The notes beneath the pieces were generated by a model that was given only the letters and a program-made list of their open reading frames with translations, was not told the origin of the DNA and ran no database searches. This document shows positions 18,989 through 28,449 of a stretch of 64,000 nucleotides of DNA, piece by piece; position 1 is the first letter of the stretch; each line of letters opens with the position of its first letter. A program made the position numbers and the translations under genes. Source of the stretch: Mixta tenebrionis (GTDB taxonomy: Bacteria > Pseudomonadota > Gammaproteobacteria > Enterobacterales > Enterobacteriaceae). The DNA is taken from the NCBI RefSeq assembly GCF_006517625.1, contig NZ_VHQI01000003.1, positions 62,001 to 126,000 on the forward strand, read 5' to 3'.

Positions 18989-20662
18989 ATGTTAAAGCGA
19001 ATCAAAGTGGTAACCAGTCTGATTGTGGTGCTGGTTGTTTTCGGCGTCATGCAGCTGCTGGCGGGCGGTCTGTTCTTTCAGGCGCTGAATCAGGACAAAA
19101 ACAATTTTTCCGTCTCGCAGACCTCCAGCCAAAACGTGGCGGCGCTTACCGATGCCTGGATCGCGCTTAACCAGACGCGCATCACGTTGAATCGCGGCAT
19201 GCTGCGTCTGCAGAGCGATATGGCCAGCAATATCAACGGCGGCGGGCTGGATGCGCTGGTGCAGCAGAGCCGCAGCCAGCTGGCGGAAGCGGATAAGCAA
19301 TATCGCTTATATAAAGCAATACCCGATACGCCGGGCCAGGACAATGCGCTGACGCAGCGCATGGAAGAGCGATATGGCACGCTGGCGGAAACCCTGGGCG
19401 ATATGATCGATCTGCTGGCGGCGAAACAGCTGGAAACCATGTTTAAACTCAACATCGAACAGAAGCAGAACGATGCTCAGGCAGCCTATAGCGAGTGGCG
19501 TAGCGCGCAGGCGGCGCTGTCGGCAAAAGGCGTGGCGGAAAATGAACGCGCGTTTAGCGTCATGCTGTGGATACTTGGCGCGGTAATGGCGCTGGTGCTG
19601 GCGGTTATCGTACTGTGCTGGTTCGGCCTGCAGCATATCCTGCTGCAGCCGCTGCAAAAGGTGATGCAGCATATTCAGGCTATCGCCAGCGGCGATCTGA
19701 CGCAGCCGATCGCGGTGGAGGGGCGCAACGAAATGAGCCTGCTGGCCGCCAGCCTGCAAAATATGCAGCAGGAGCTGGTACGCACCGTCAGCGACGTGCG
19801 CGACGGCTCCGACGCCATCTACACCGGCGCCAGCGAAATCACCGCCGGCAGCAACGATCTCTCTTCCCGTACCGAGCAGCAGGCCGCCTCGCTGGAGCAG
19901 ACCGCCGCCAGCATGGAGCAGCTGACCGCCACCGTGAAGCAGAACGCGGAGAACGCGCGTCAGGCGTCGCAGCTGGCGCTGAGCGCCTCGGAAACCGCGC
20001 AGCAGGGCGGGCTGGTAGTGGACGGCGTGGTGAAAACCATGAGCGACATCGCCGGCAGCTCGAAAAAAATCGCCGATATTATCAGCGTGATTGACGGCAT
20101 CGCCTTCCAGACCAATATCCTGGCGCTGAACGCGGCGGTGGAGGCGGCGCGCGCCGGCGAGCAGGGGCGCGGCTTTGCGGTGGTGGCGGGCGAGGTGCGC
20201 AACCTGGCCAGCCGCAGCGCGCAGGCGGCGAAAGAGATCAAATCGCTGATTGAAGATTCCGTCGCGCGCGTCGATACCGGCTCCGCGCTGGTAGGCACCG
20301 CGGGCGAAACCATGAGCGATATCGTCAGCGCGGTGACGCGCGTCACCGACATTATGGGAGAGATCGCCTCGGCGTCGGATGAGCAGAGCCGCGGCATCGA
20401 CCAGGTGGGTCTGGCGGTAACCGAGATGGATCGCGTGACGCAGCAGAACGCCGCGCTGGTGGAGGAGTCCGCTGCGGCGGCGGCCGCGCTGGAAGAGCAG
20501 GCGAGCCGTCTCAGCCAGGCGGTTTCCGTGTTCAGAATTGGTAAAGAATTCGCCGCCGCCGCCGTTAACCTGAATGCGGCAACGAAAAAATCGCAAGGCG
20601 CAGCGCCGGCTGCGGCAGCGCGCAAAGCCGTAGCCGCAGATGAGAATTGGGAAACGTTCTGA
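18989..20662 (+). CDS. Methyl-accepting chemotaxis protein with NWETF tether
   Basis: 557 aa, same architecture as the preceding receptor. The membrane helices are at about 8-30 and 190-215, and the ligand domain is clearly diverged ([16 protein letters not shown] helix). The signalling domain is almost identical to its neighbour's, down to long identical DNA stretches. It ends in ENWETF, the full CheR/CheB docking pentapeptide, so it is the high-abundance type receptor of the pair. A FliA promoter lies 38 bp upstream. Ligand unknown; Tsr/Tar-like. Confidence 0.94.
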   Translation: MLKRIKVVTSLIVVLVVFGVMQLLAGGLFFQALNQDKNNFSVSQTSSQNVAALTDAWIALNQTRITLNRGMLRLQSDMASNINGGGLDALVQQSRSQLAEADKQYRLYKAIPDTPGQDNALTQRMEERYGTLAETLGDMIDLLAAKQLETMFKLNIEQKQNDAQAAYSEWRSAQAALSAKGVAENERAFSVMLWILGAVMALVLAVIVLCWFGLQHILLQPLQKVMQHIQAIASGDLTQPIAVEGRNEMSLLAASLQNMQQELVRTVSDVRDGSDAIYTGASEITAGSNDLSSRTEQQAASLEQTAASMEQLTATVKQNAENARQASQLALSASETAQQGGLVVDGVVKTMSDIAGSSKKIADIISVIDGIAFQTNILALNAAVEAARAGEQGRGFAVVAGEVRNLASRSAQAAKEIKSLIEDSVARVDTGSALVGTAGETMSDIVSAVTRVTDIMGEIASASDEQSRGIDQVGLAVTEMDRVTQQNAALVEESAAAAAALEEQASRLSQAVSVFRIGKEFAAAAVNLNAATKKSQGAAPAAAARKAVAADENWETF

Positions 20663-20674
20663 TTCTCCAGGCCA

Positions 20675-20734
20675 GATGAGGTCACGCAACAGAATGCCGC
20701 GCTGACAGAGGAAGCGGCAGCCGCCACGGAATAG
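20675..20734 (+). pseudogene. C-terminal relic of a third chemoreceptor gene
   Basis: In this frame the DNA reads [19 protein letters not shown]-stop. This matches the receptor segment before the C-terminal linker (compare [20 protein letters not shown] in the intact gene). It lies 12 bp after the preceding receptor's stop and has no start. Codon choice differs from the intact gene, so it is not a fresh duplication. It marks a deletion between neighbouring receptor genes. Confidence 0.75.
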
Positions 20735-20869
20735 CGCGAAGCCCGCTGATAACGGAAAAACCGCCGCGATGCGCAGCCGCATGGACGGCAGAACGGGTGA
20801 GAAGCGGGTCAGCATTGTCAGCAGGCGGCGCCCTGTACCCCTTAAATTGCTTTTGTTGGGTGAACCTGG

Positions 20870-21745
20870 ATGAAGAAATCGACACTACTGGCACCACCTG
20901 AGAGCACCACGCTGCTGGCCCAAATGGTTCAGCGCCTGCCGCTCTCCGATACGCACTTTCGCCGGATCAGCCAGCTTATTTATCAGCGTGCCGGCATTGT
21001 GCTCGCCGATCACAAGCGGGAAATGGTTTACAACCGGCTGGTGCGCCGCCTGCGCACCCTGAATATTGATGATTTCGGGCGCTATCTCGCGCTGCTGGAA
21101 AACGACGCCAACAGCGCCGAGTGGCAGGCGTTTATTAACGCGCTGACCACTAACCTGACGGCCTTTTTCCGCGAGGCGCATCATTTCCCGATTCTGGCGG
21201 ATCACGCCAGACAGCGCGGCGGCAGCTATAGCGTCTGGAGCACCGCCGCCTCTACCGGCGAAGAGCCTTACTCCATCGCTATGACGCTGGCGGAAACGCT
21301 GGGCGCCGGGCCGGGAAAATTTTCGGTTCACGCCAGCGATATCGATACCCAGGTGCTGGAGAAGGCCGCGTCGGGCGTCTATCGCCAGGAAGAGCTGCGC
21401 ACGCTGTCGCAGGCGCAGATGCAGCGTTTCTTCCTGCGCGGCACCGGGCCGCATGCCGGGATGGTGCGCGTGCGGCCGGAGCTGGCGAATGCGGTAACTT
21501 TTGCCCGGCTGAATCTGCTGGCGCACGAGTGGACGCAGCCCGGCCCCTTTGATGCGATTTTTTGCCGCAACGTAATGATCTATTTCGATAAAGAGACTCA
21601 GGAAAAGATCCTGCGGCGTTTTGTCCCGCTGCTGAAGCCGGGCGGCCTGCTGTTTGCCGGCCACTCGGAAAACTTCAGCCAGATCAGCAAAGAGTTTTAT
21701 CTGCGCGGGCAGACGGTCTACGGACTGACGAAGGAAAGATCATGA
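20870..21745 (+). CDS. cheR: Chemoreceptor glutamate methyltransferase CheR
   Basis: 291 aa. Methylates receptor glutamates with S-adenosylmethionine. An N-terminal helical domain is followed by the SAM-binding domain ([16 protein letters not shown], about 123-138) and the beta-subdomain that docks on [16 protein letters not shown] and [13 protein letters not shown] are typical. The stop overlaps cheB by 4 bp. Confidence 0.96.
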   Translation: MKKSTLLAPPESTTLLAQMVQRLPLSDTHFRRISQLIYQRAGIVLADHKREMVYNRLVRRLRTLNIDDFGRYLALLENDANSAEWQAFINALTTNLTAFFREAHHFPILADHARQRGGSYSVWSTAASTGEEPYSIAMTLAETLGAGPGKFSVHASDIDTQVLEKAASGVYRQEELRTLSQAQMQRFFLRGTGPHAGMVRVRPELANAVTFARLNLLAHEWTQPGPFDAIFCRNVMIYFDKETQEKILRRFVPLLKPGGLLFAGHSENFSQISKEFYLRGQTVYGLTKERS

Positions 21746-22791
21746 GCAAAATCACCGTAATGTGCGTTGATGACTCAGCGCTGATGCGTCAGCTGATGAC
21801 GGAGATCATCAACAGCCATCCCGATATGGAGATGGTAGCGACCGCGCCCGATCCGCTGGTGGCGCGCGATTTAATCAAGCAGTACGACCCACAGGTGCTG
21901 ACGCTGGATGTGGAGATGCCGCGCATGGACGGCCTCGACTTTCTGGAAAAGCTGATGCGCCTGCGCCCGATGCCGGTAGTGATGGTTTCTTCTCTGACCG
22001 CTAAAGGCTCGGAAGTGACGCTGCGCGCGCTGGAGCTGGGGGCGATCGATTTCGTTACCAAGCCGCAGCTGGGGATTCGCGAGGGGATGATGGCCTACAG
22101 CCAGATGATCGCCGACAAAATCCGTGCGGCGGCGCGCGCCCGGCTGGTGCCGCGCATGCCGCAGGCGGCGCCGGCGCTGCTGAAGGCCGGCCCGCTGCTG
22201 AGCAGCGAGAAGCTGATCGCCATTGGCGCCTCAACCGGCGGCACCGAGGCGATCCGCCATGTGCTACAGCCGCTGCCGGTCACCAGTCCGGCGCTGCTGA
22301 TTACCCAGCATATGCCGCCGGGCTTTACCCGCTCCTTTGCCGAGCGGCTGAACAAGCTGTGCCAGATCACCGTGAAAGAGGCGGAAGATGGCGAACGTAT
22401 TCTACCGGGGCACGCCTATATCGCGCCCGGCGCCATGCATCTGGAGCTGGCGCGTAGCGGCGCCAACTACCAGGTGAGGCTGAACGATGGGCCGCCGGTC
22501 AACCGCCACAAGCCGTCGGTGGACGTGCTGTTTAAGTCGGTGGCGCAGCACGCCGGACGTAACGCCGTCGGCGTGATCCTGACCGGCATGGGCAACGACG
22601 GCGCGGCGGGGCTGCTGGAGATGTATCGCGCCGGCGCCTGGACCATCGCCCAGAACGAGGCGAGCTGCGTGGTTTTCGGCATGCCGCGTGAGGCGATTGC
22701 TCACGGGGGAGCCAGTGAAGTGGTGGATCTGCAGCAAATCAGCCAGCACATGCTGGCAAAAATTAGCGCCGGACAGGCATTGCGAATTTAA
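21742..22791 (+). CDS. cheB: Chemoreceptor methylesterase/deamidase CheB
   Basis: 349 aa. A receiver domain with Asp56 ([12 protein letters not shown]) is joined to a methylesterase domain with the nucleophile Ser near 164 ([12 protein letters not shown]), His near 190 (ITQHMPPGF) and Asp near 286 (TGMGNDGA). Phosphorylation by CheA activates removal of receptor methyl groups, giving adaptation. Confidence 0.97.
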   Translation: MSKITVMCVDDSALMRQLMTEIINSHPDMEMVATAPDPLVARDLIKQYDPQVLTLDVEMPRMDGLDFLEKLMRLRPMPVVMVSSLTAKGSEVTLRALELGAIDFVTKPQLGIREGMMAYSQMIADKIRAAARARLVPRMPQAAPALLKAGPLLSSEKLIAIGASTGGTEAIRHVLQPLPVTSPALLITQHMPPGFTRSFAERLNKLCQITVKEAEDGERILPGHAYIAPGAMHLELARSGANYQVRLNDGPPVNRHKPSVDVLFKSVAQHAGRNAVGVILTGMGNDGAAGLLEMYRAGAWTIAQNEASCVVFGMPREAIAHGGASEVVDLQQISQHMLAKISAGQALRI

Positions 22792-22831
22792 CCGGGCCCG
22801 TCCAGCGGGACGACATAACACAGGAGTAGAT

Positions 22832-23221
22832 ATGGTTGACAAGAATATGCGCTTTTTGGTGGTGGATGACTTCAATACGATGCGTCGTATCGTACGCAAC
22901 CTGCTGAAAGAGCTGGGCTTCAATAACGTTGAAGAGGCGGAAGACGGCGCCGACGCGCTGACCAAGCTGCGCGCCGGCGGGTTTGATTTCGTTATTTCCG
23001 ACTGGAACATGCCGAATATGGATGGCCTGCAGCTGCTGCAAACCATTCGCGCCGACGCCGCGCTGGGCAAGCTGCCGGTGCTGATGGTGACCGCCGAGGC
23101 GAAGAAAGAGAACATTATTGCCGCCGCGCAGGCTGGCGCCAGCGGCTATGTCGTTAAACCTTTTACCGCAGCGACCCTGGAAGAGAAGTTAGGTAAGATC
23201 TTCGAAAAATTAGGTATGTAA
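22832..23221 (+). CDS. cheY: Chemotaxis response regulator CheY
   Basis: 129 aa single receiver domain. Asp12/Asp13, the phosphorylation site Asp57 ([12 protein letters not shown]), Thr87 (MVTAEA) and Lys109 (YVVKPF) are all present. The start at 22832 has CAGGAG at correct spacing and gives the exact family length; the frame is open further upstream through the cheB end. CheY-P binds FliM to switch rotation. Confidence 0.97.
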   Translation: MVDKNMRFLVVDDFNTMRRIVRNLLKELGFNNVEEAEDGADALTKLRAGGFDFVISDWNMPNMDGLQLLQTIRADAALGKLPVLMVTAEAKKENIIAAAQAGASGYVVKPFTAATLEEKLGKIFEKLGM

Positions 23222-23230
23222 GGAGACGTG

Positions 23231-23875
23231 ATGAGCGAACTTACGAAACCAGCGACCGATGCGGCTTCGGCGCAAGATATTATCTCACGCATCGGCTCCC
23301 TGACGCGAATGCTGCGTGACAGCCTGCGCGAGCTGGGGCTGGATCAGGCGATTGCGGAAGCGGCGGAAGCGATTCCCGACGCCCGCGACCGTCTCGACTA
23401 TGTGGTGCAGATGACGGCGCAGGCGGCCGAGCGCGCGCTGAACTGCGTTGAGGCGTCGCAGCCGCGCCAGGAGGCGCTGGAAAGCGGCGCTAAAGATCTA
23501 AAAACGCGCTGGGATGCCTGGTTTGAACACCCTGTCGAGCTGGCGGACGCGCGCGTGCTGGTTTCGGATACGCGCGATTATCTGGCAGCGGTGCCGGAAC
23601 ACACCTCCTTTACCAACGCGCAGCTGCTCGACATCATGATGGCGCAGGATTTTCAGGATCTCACCGGTCAGGTGATTAAGCGCATGATGGATGTGATCCA
23701 GGAGATTGAGCGCCAGCTGCTGATGGTGCTGCTGGAGAATATGCCGGAGGCGAACGCGCGTCAGAAGCGGGAAGAGAACAGCCTGCTGAACGGCCCGCAG
23801 ATCAACGCCGCCGCGCCGGGCGTAGTAGCAAATCAGGACCAGGTTGACGATCTGCTTGATAGCCTGGGCTTTTAA
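23231..23875 (+). CDS. cheZ: CheY-P phosphatase CheZ
   Basis: 214 aa, the E. coli length. The catalytic Gln of [13 protein letters not shown] is near residue 147. The C-terminal CheY-binding peptide DDLLDSLGF is intact. The ATG at 23231 follows AAGGAGACGTG; the GTG three bases earlier is in frame but less likely. Last gene of the receptor-cheRBYZ operon. Confidence 0.96.
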   Translation: MSELTKPATDAASAQDIISRIGSLTRMLRDSLRELGLDQAIAEAAEAIPDARDRLDYVVQMTAQAAERALNCVEASQPRQEALESGAKDLKTRWDAWFEHPVELADARVLVSDTRDYLAAVPEHTSFTNAQLLDIMMAQDFQDLTGQVIKRMMDVIQEIERQLLMVLLENMPEANARQKREENSLLNGPQINAAAPGVVANQDQVDDLLDSLGF

Positions 23876-24060
23876 GTAGAAGGCCGTCGTCCGTTAACCG
23901 GCGCGATGGCCTGTGGTTTTACGTAGCGGGCTGGCATCAGGTCAGCTCGCCGCGTCCATTCCGGCAAATAACCCCCGTTTAACCCCGCTACTCGGCGTAT
24001 TAAAAGCTGCCGCTTTTGGCAACCTATGCTTCATTCCCATGAAGGCGCAGGTTTTGCAAC

Positions 24061-25212
24061 GTGGCTGAAGAGAGCGACGAGGAAAAAACAGAATCCCCCA
24101 CACCCCACCGACTTGAAAAAGCGCGGAAAGAGGGGCAGGTCCCGCGCTCGCGTGAGCTGACGTCGCTGCTGATGCTGTTGGCGGGGCTGCTGATCCTCTG
24201 GATGGGCGGCGAGCCGATGGCGCGCCAGCTGGCGGAAATGGTGGCCTCCGGTTTTAGTTTCGATCACCGCCTGATTAACGATCCGGGCCAGATAGTGCGT
24301 CACGTCAGCCGTCTGCTGGGGCAGGCGGTCTGGGCGCTGCTGCCGATGATGGGCGGCCTGGCGCTGGTAGCTATCGCCGCGCCGATGCTGACTGGCGGCA
24401 TTGTCCTCAGCGGCAAGGCGATCGCGTTTAATTTCGGCAAGCTGAATCCGCTGAGCGGCCTGAAGCGCATGGTTTCCTCCCAGGCCTGGGCCGAGCTGCT
24501 GAAGGCGGTATTGAAGGCGGCGCTGGTTGGTTCGGTGGCGGGCTGGTATGTCTGGACAAAGTGGCCGGAGATGCTGCGTTTGATTACCGAGTCGCCTGTT
24601 GACGCGCTGGCGCACGGCCTGAATATGGTGGCGGTGTGCTGCTTTCTGGTAGTGCTGGGACTGGTGCCGATGGTTGGTTTCGACGTTTTCTGGCAGCTGT
24701 TCAGTCATTTCAAAAAGCTGCGCATGACGCGCCAGGAGATCCGCGACGAGCATAAGGAGATGGAGGGCGATCCGCACGTTAAGGGCCGTATCCGCCAGGC
24801 GATGCGCGCCGCCGCCCGCCGTCGCATGATGGCCGATGTGCCGAAGGCGGACGTGATCGTCACTAACCCGACGCACTATTCGGTAGCGTTGCAGTATGAC
24901 GAGAAGAAGATGAGCGCGCCGAAGGTGCTGGCGAAAGGCGCCGGCGAGGTGGCGCTAAGGATTCGCGAGCTGGGTAAAGCGCACCGCGTGCCGATTCTGG
25001 AGGCGCCGCCGCTGGCGCGCGCGCTTTATCGTCACAGTGAGATCGGGCAACACATTCCGGGCACGCTTTATGCGGCGGTAGCCGAGGTGCTGGCCTGGGT
25101 ATGGCAGCTGAAACGCTGGAAGCGCGAGGGCGGGCTGATACCGAAAAAACCTCAACGTTTGCCGGTTCCGGCTGAACTGGACTTTGCAGGAGAAACACAA
25201 TCCGATGGCTAA
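24061..25212 (+). CDS. flhB: Flagellar export apparatus protein FlhB
   Basis: 383 aa. Four membrane helices are followed by a cytoplasmic domain with the self-cleaving NPTH motif (VIVTNPTHYSVAL, about residue 270), which switches export from hook to filament substrates. The start is GTG, as in related genomes (conserved PTPHRLEKARKEGQVPRSRE). Overlaps flhA by 8 bp. First gene of flhBAE; a 185-bp gap to cheZ leaves room for a class 2 promoter. Confidence 0.95.
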   Translation: MAEESDEEKTESPTPHRLEKARKEGQVPRSRELTSLLMLLAGLLILWMGGEPMARQLAEMVASGFSFDHRLINDPGQIVRHVSRLLGQAVWALLPMMGGLALVAIAAPMLTGGIVLSGKAIAFNFGKLNPLSGLKRMVSSQAWAELLKAVLKAALVGSVAGWYVWTKWPEMLRLITESPVDALAHGLNMVAVCCFLVVLGLVPMVGFDVFWQLFSHFKKLRMTRQEIRDEHKEMEGDPHVKGRIRQAMRAAARRRMMADVPKADVIVTNPTHYSVALQYDEKKMSAPKVLAKGAGEVALRIRELGKAHRVPILEAPPLARALYRHSEIGQHIPGTLYAAVAEVLAWVWQLKRWKREGGLIPKKPQRLPVPAELDFAGETQSDG

Positions 25213-27289
25213 TCTGGCCGTTTTACTTCGCTTACCGGGCAATATAAAAGATTCGCAGCTGAAGGTGCTGGCTGGCCCGCTGCTGATTCTGATGATCCTG
25301 GCGATGATGGTGCTGCCGCTGCCGCCCTTTATCCTCGATCTGCTGTTTACCTTTAATATCGCGCTTTCCATCATGGTGCTGCTGGTGGCGATGTTCACGC
25401 AGCGCACGCTGGAGTTCGCTGCTTTTCCTACCATTCTGCTGTTTTCTACCCTGCTGCGTCTGGCGCTGAACGTTGCCTCGACGCGCGTGATTTTGCTGGA
25501 TGGGCATACCGGCGCGGCCGCTGCCGGGCGCGTGGTGGAGGCCTTCGGTCACTTTCTGGTCGGCGGCAACTTCGCTATCGGTATCGTGGTATTTATTATC
25601 CTGATCATCATTAACTTTATGGTGATTACCAAGGGCGCCGGACGAATTGCCGAAGTAGGCGCGCGTTTTGTGCTGGACGGTATGCCCGGCAAGCAGATGG
25701 CGATCGATGCCGATCTGAACGCCGGTTTGATCGGCGAGGAGGAGGCGAAGAAGCGCCGCGCCGAGGTGACGCAGGAGGCGGATTTCTACGGCTCAATGGA
25801 CGGCGCCAGTAAGTTTGTCCGTGGCGACGCCATTGCGGGCATTATGATCATGATTATTAACGTGGTCGGCGGCCTGCTGGTAGGCGTGGTGCAGCACGGT
25901 ATGCCGCTCGGCGCGGCGGCGGAGAGCTATACGCTGTTGACCATCGGCGACGGTCTGGTGGCGCAGATCCCGGCGCTGGTGATTTCCACCGCGGCGGGCG
26001 TGATCGTGACGCGCGTCAGCACCGAGCAGGATGTAGGCGAGCAGATGGTGAACCAGCTGTTCAGCAATCCGCGCGTGTTGATGCTGAGCGCAGGCGTGCT
26101 GGGCCTGTTGGGCCTGGTGCCGGGCATGCCGAACCTGGTGTTTTTGCTGTTTACCGCCGCGCTGCTGGGGCTGGCGTGGTGGCAGCGCGGGCGCGAGATG
26201 CAGCCGAAGCCTGCCGCGTCGCCGTTGATGCCGCGCGCGCAGGAGAGCGCCGCTACGGTGGAGGCGACCTGGGGCGACGTGCAGCTGGAGGATTCGCTGG
26301 GGATGGAAGTAGGCTATCGCCTGATTCCGATGGTGGATCAGCAGCAGAACGGCGAGCTGCTGGGGCGTATCCGCAGTATTCGTAAGAAGTTCGCGCAGGA
26401 GATGGGCTTTTTGCCGCCGGTGGTGCACATTCGCGACAATATGGATCTGCCCGCCGCGCGCTATCGCATACTGATGAAGGGCGTGGAGATCGGCAGCGGC
26501 GATGCTTACCCAGGACGCTGGATGGCGATTAATCCCGGTACCGCCGCCGGCACTCTGCCCGGCGAACCGACGGTCGATCCGGCGTTTGGCCTGGCCGCTA
26601 TCTGGATTGACAGCGCGCTAAAGGAGCAGGCGCAGATTCAGGGCTTTACCGTGGTGGAGGCCAGTACCGTAGTAGCGACGCATCTTAATCATCTGATCGG
26701 CCAGTACGCCAGCGAGCTGTTTGGGCGTCAGGAGGCACAGCAGCTGTTGGATCGCGTGAGCCAGGAGATGCCGAAGCTGACGGAGGATTTGGTGCCGGGC
26801 GTGATTTCGCTGACGACGCTGCATAAGGTGTTGCAGAATTTGCTGGCGGAGCGGGTATCGATGCGTGATATGCGCACCATCATTGAGACGCTGGCGGAAC
26901 ATGCGCCGGTGCAGAACGATCCTTATGAGTTGACGACGGTGGTGCGCGTGGCGCTGGGGCGTGCTATTACGCAGCAGTGGTTTCCCGGCAGCGGCGAGGT
27001 ACAGGTGATCGGTCTGGATGCGACGCTGGAGCGTTTGCTGTTGCAGGCGTTGCAGGGCGGCGGCGGTCTGGAGCCGGGGCTGGCGGATCGTTTGCTGGAA
27101 CAGGCACAGCGTGCGTTGCAAAATCAGGAGATGCTGGGCGCGCCGCCGGTGCTGTTGGTGAATCATCCGCTGCGGGCGCTGCTGGCGCGTTTTCTGCGTC
27201 GTAATCTGCCGCAGCTGGCGGTGTTGTCCAATATGGAGCTGACCGATAACCGACAGATTCGTATGACGGCGACGATTGGAGGCCAGTGA
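25205..27289 (+). CDS. flhA: Flagellar export gate protein FlhA
   Basis: 694 aa. About eight membrane helices (residues 20-310) include the conserved FHIPEP-type loop (GKQMAIDADLNAGLIGEEEAKKRR). The large C-terminal cytoplasmic ring domain docks chaperone-substrate complexes. I use the ATG at 25205 (MANLAVLLRLPGN), matching the E. coli start. Its AGGAG is about 12 bases upstream, longer than ideal, so coupling to flhB translation may matter. Confidence 0.97.
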   Translation: MANLAVLLRLPGNIKDSQLKVLAGPLLILMILAMMVLPLPPFILDLLFTFNIALSIMVLLVAMFTQRTLEFAAFPTILLFSTLLRLALNVASTRVILLDGHTGAAAAGRVVEAFGHFLVGGNFAIGIVVFIILIIINFMVITKGAGRIAEVGARFVLDGMPGKQMAIDADLNAGLIGEEEAKKRRAEVTQEADFYGSMDGASKFVRGDAIAGIMIMIINVVGGLLVGVVQHGMPLGAAAESYTLLTIGDGLVAQIPALVISTAAGVIVTRVSTEQDVGEQMVNQLFSNPRVLMLSAGVLGLLGLVPGMPNLVFLLFTAALLGLAWWQRGREMQPKPAASPLMPRAQESAATVEATWGDVQLEDSLGMEVGYRLIPMVDQQQNGELLGRIRSIRKKFAQEMGFLPPVVHIRDNMDLPAARYRILMKGVEIGSGDAYPGRWMAINPGTAAGTLPGEPTVDPAFGLAAIWIDSALKEQAQIQGFTVVEASTVVATHLNHLIGQYASELFGRQEAQQLLDRVSQEMPKLTEDLVPGVISLTTLHKVLQNLLAERVSMRDMRTIIETLAEHAPVQNDPYELTTVVRVALGRAITQQWFPGSGEVQVIGLDATLERLLLQALQGGGGLEPGLADRLLEQAQRALQNQEMLGAPPVLLVNHPLRALLARFLRRNLPQLAVLSNMELTDNRQIRMTATIGGQ

Positions 27290-27684
27290 TGCGGTTTTTA
27301 TGGTTAGCATTAGCGCTGTTGTTGCCGTTGGCGGTACAGGCGGCAGGCGGCGCGTGGCAGGGCAGCGCCGCGGGCGTGGCGTTGAGCAATCGTGGCGTCG
27401 AGGCCGCTTCCGCGCCGATTTCGCCGCCCGATCCGATTTCTGGCGTGATGACATTGATTTACTGGCGGTTTGAGTTGACTGGCCCGCAGCCCGCGGGATT
27501 GCAGGTTAAGCTCTGTTCCAGTACCCGCTGTACGTCGATTGAGGGAGCCAGCGGTGCGACGCGCGGGCTGACGAATGTTGCGGCGGGCGATACGTTGCGT
27601 TTTATTTATAGCGTGCCGGGGCAGGGACGACTGTTTCCAGTGCTGCGGGTGCGTAGCAATCAGGTGATGGTGAATTATCAATAG
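27289..27684 (+). CDS. flhE: Flagellar periplasmic protein FlhE
   Basis: 131 aa with a signal peptide (MRFLWLALALLLPLAVQA, cleavage near residue 18) and two cysteines in LCSSTRC. E. coli FlhE (130 aa) is a periplasmic protein that limits proton leakage through the flagellar export gate. The start overlaps the flhA stop (TGATG). It ends flush with a palindromic repeat element. Confidence 0.92.
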   Translation: MRFLWLALALLLPLAVQAAGGAWQGSAAGVALSNRGVEAASAPISPPDPISGVMTLIYWRFELTGPQPAGLQVKLCSSTRCTSIEGASGATRGLTNVAAGDTLRFIYSVPGQGRLFPVLRVRSNQVMVNYQ

Positions 27685-27862
27685 GCGGCAGATGTTCACC
27701 GGACTGAAGCCGGGAGGGAAGAGGCCGCGAAGTAAAGCTTCCGCGTCAGGGATGACGCGGCAGAGCCTCCAGGGATGGATCTAGGGCGTCTTTATGCAGC
27801 GGCCTCTTTCCTCCACAGGCGGGCGCATAACGTATGTCAGCTGCAGATTCCGCCGTGCTTAC
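27684..27862. repeat. 179-bp palindromic element, copy 1
   Basis: Near-identical to 28196-28374. It has nested inverted repeats: an outer pair GGAGGGAAGAGGCCGC (27713-27728) with GCGGCCTCTTTCCTCC (27799-27814), and inner hairpins such as CCGCGTCA-GGGA-TGACGCGG. It begins at the last base of the flhE stop codon. Confidence 0.85.
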
Positions 27863-28195
27863 CCTCTGACCGATTTCAATCGTTCCGTGCAGGGGGCTAA
27901 AAAAACAAACCGTGCCGGTCACGATCGCAACCGTGGCACACAGGGGAACTAAAAAACCGTGCCGGTCGCAGAAGGGGCAGCCCGTTCGGCGGGACGGCAT
28001 AAATCCGTCCCTGGAGCCTCCGCCCGCGCCTTCCCTGGCGCGGGAGGCCCGCCTCATCGTGCTACCCCTTCCGCTTCCCACAGGCGGCGCTGTCGTAACC
28101 TGACCTGATTAGTTCTCTTTTTGCGTAATAGGCTTCCTGGCTGAACATGGTGATTCGTCAGCGGTTTCTGCAGCGATACTGAAAGTTAACCGGGC
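27863..28195. repeat. Spacer with a diverged, inverted relative of the same element
   Basis: No gene. ATCCGTCCCTGGAGCCTCC near 28005-28023 is the reverse complement, with changes, of the CTCCAGGGATGGAT motif of the flanking copies. A short direct duplication of the AAAAAACCGTGCCGGTC type occurs at about 27907-27970. Both suggest repeated insertion of related elements here. Confidence 0.5.
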
Positions 28196-28374
28196 GGCGG
28201 CAGATGTTCACCGGACTGAAGCCGGGAGGGAAGAGGCCGCGAAGTAAAGCTTCCGCGTCAGGGATGACGCGGCAGAGCCTCCAGGGATGGATCTAGGGCG
28301 TCTTTATGCAGCGGCCTCTTCCCTCCACAGGCGGGCGCGGAACGTATGTCAGCTGCAGATTCCGCCGCGCTTAC
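28196..28374. repeat. 179-bp palindromic element, copy 2
   Basis: Direct repeat of 27684-27862 at an offset of 512 bp, with only a handful of differences. Same orientation, nested hairpins preserved. It lies between flhE and the argS end. Confidence 0.85.
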
Positions 28375-28449
28375 TTCAAAACCGCCCAAATAAAAATCCA
28401 CGCCGAAGCGTGGATTCATTGACATCAACTCAGCGCTAACCAAACGCGC

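Noticed and set aside
19307-20815. 502-codon antisense frame over the second chemoreceptor
   Set aside because: Shadow of a high-GC coding gene; His/Arg-rich, no homology to anything, no RBS.
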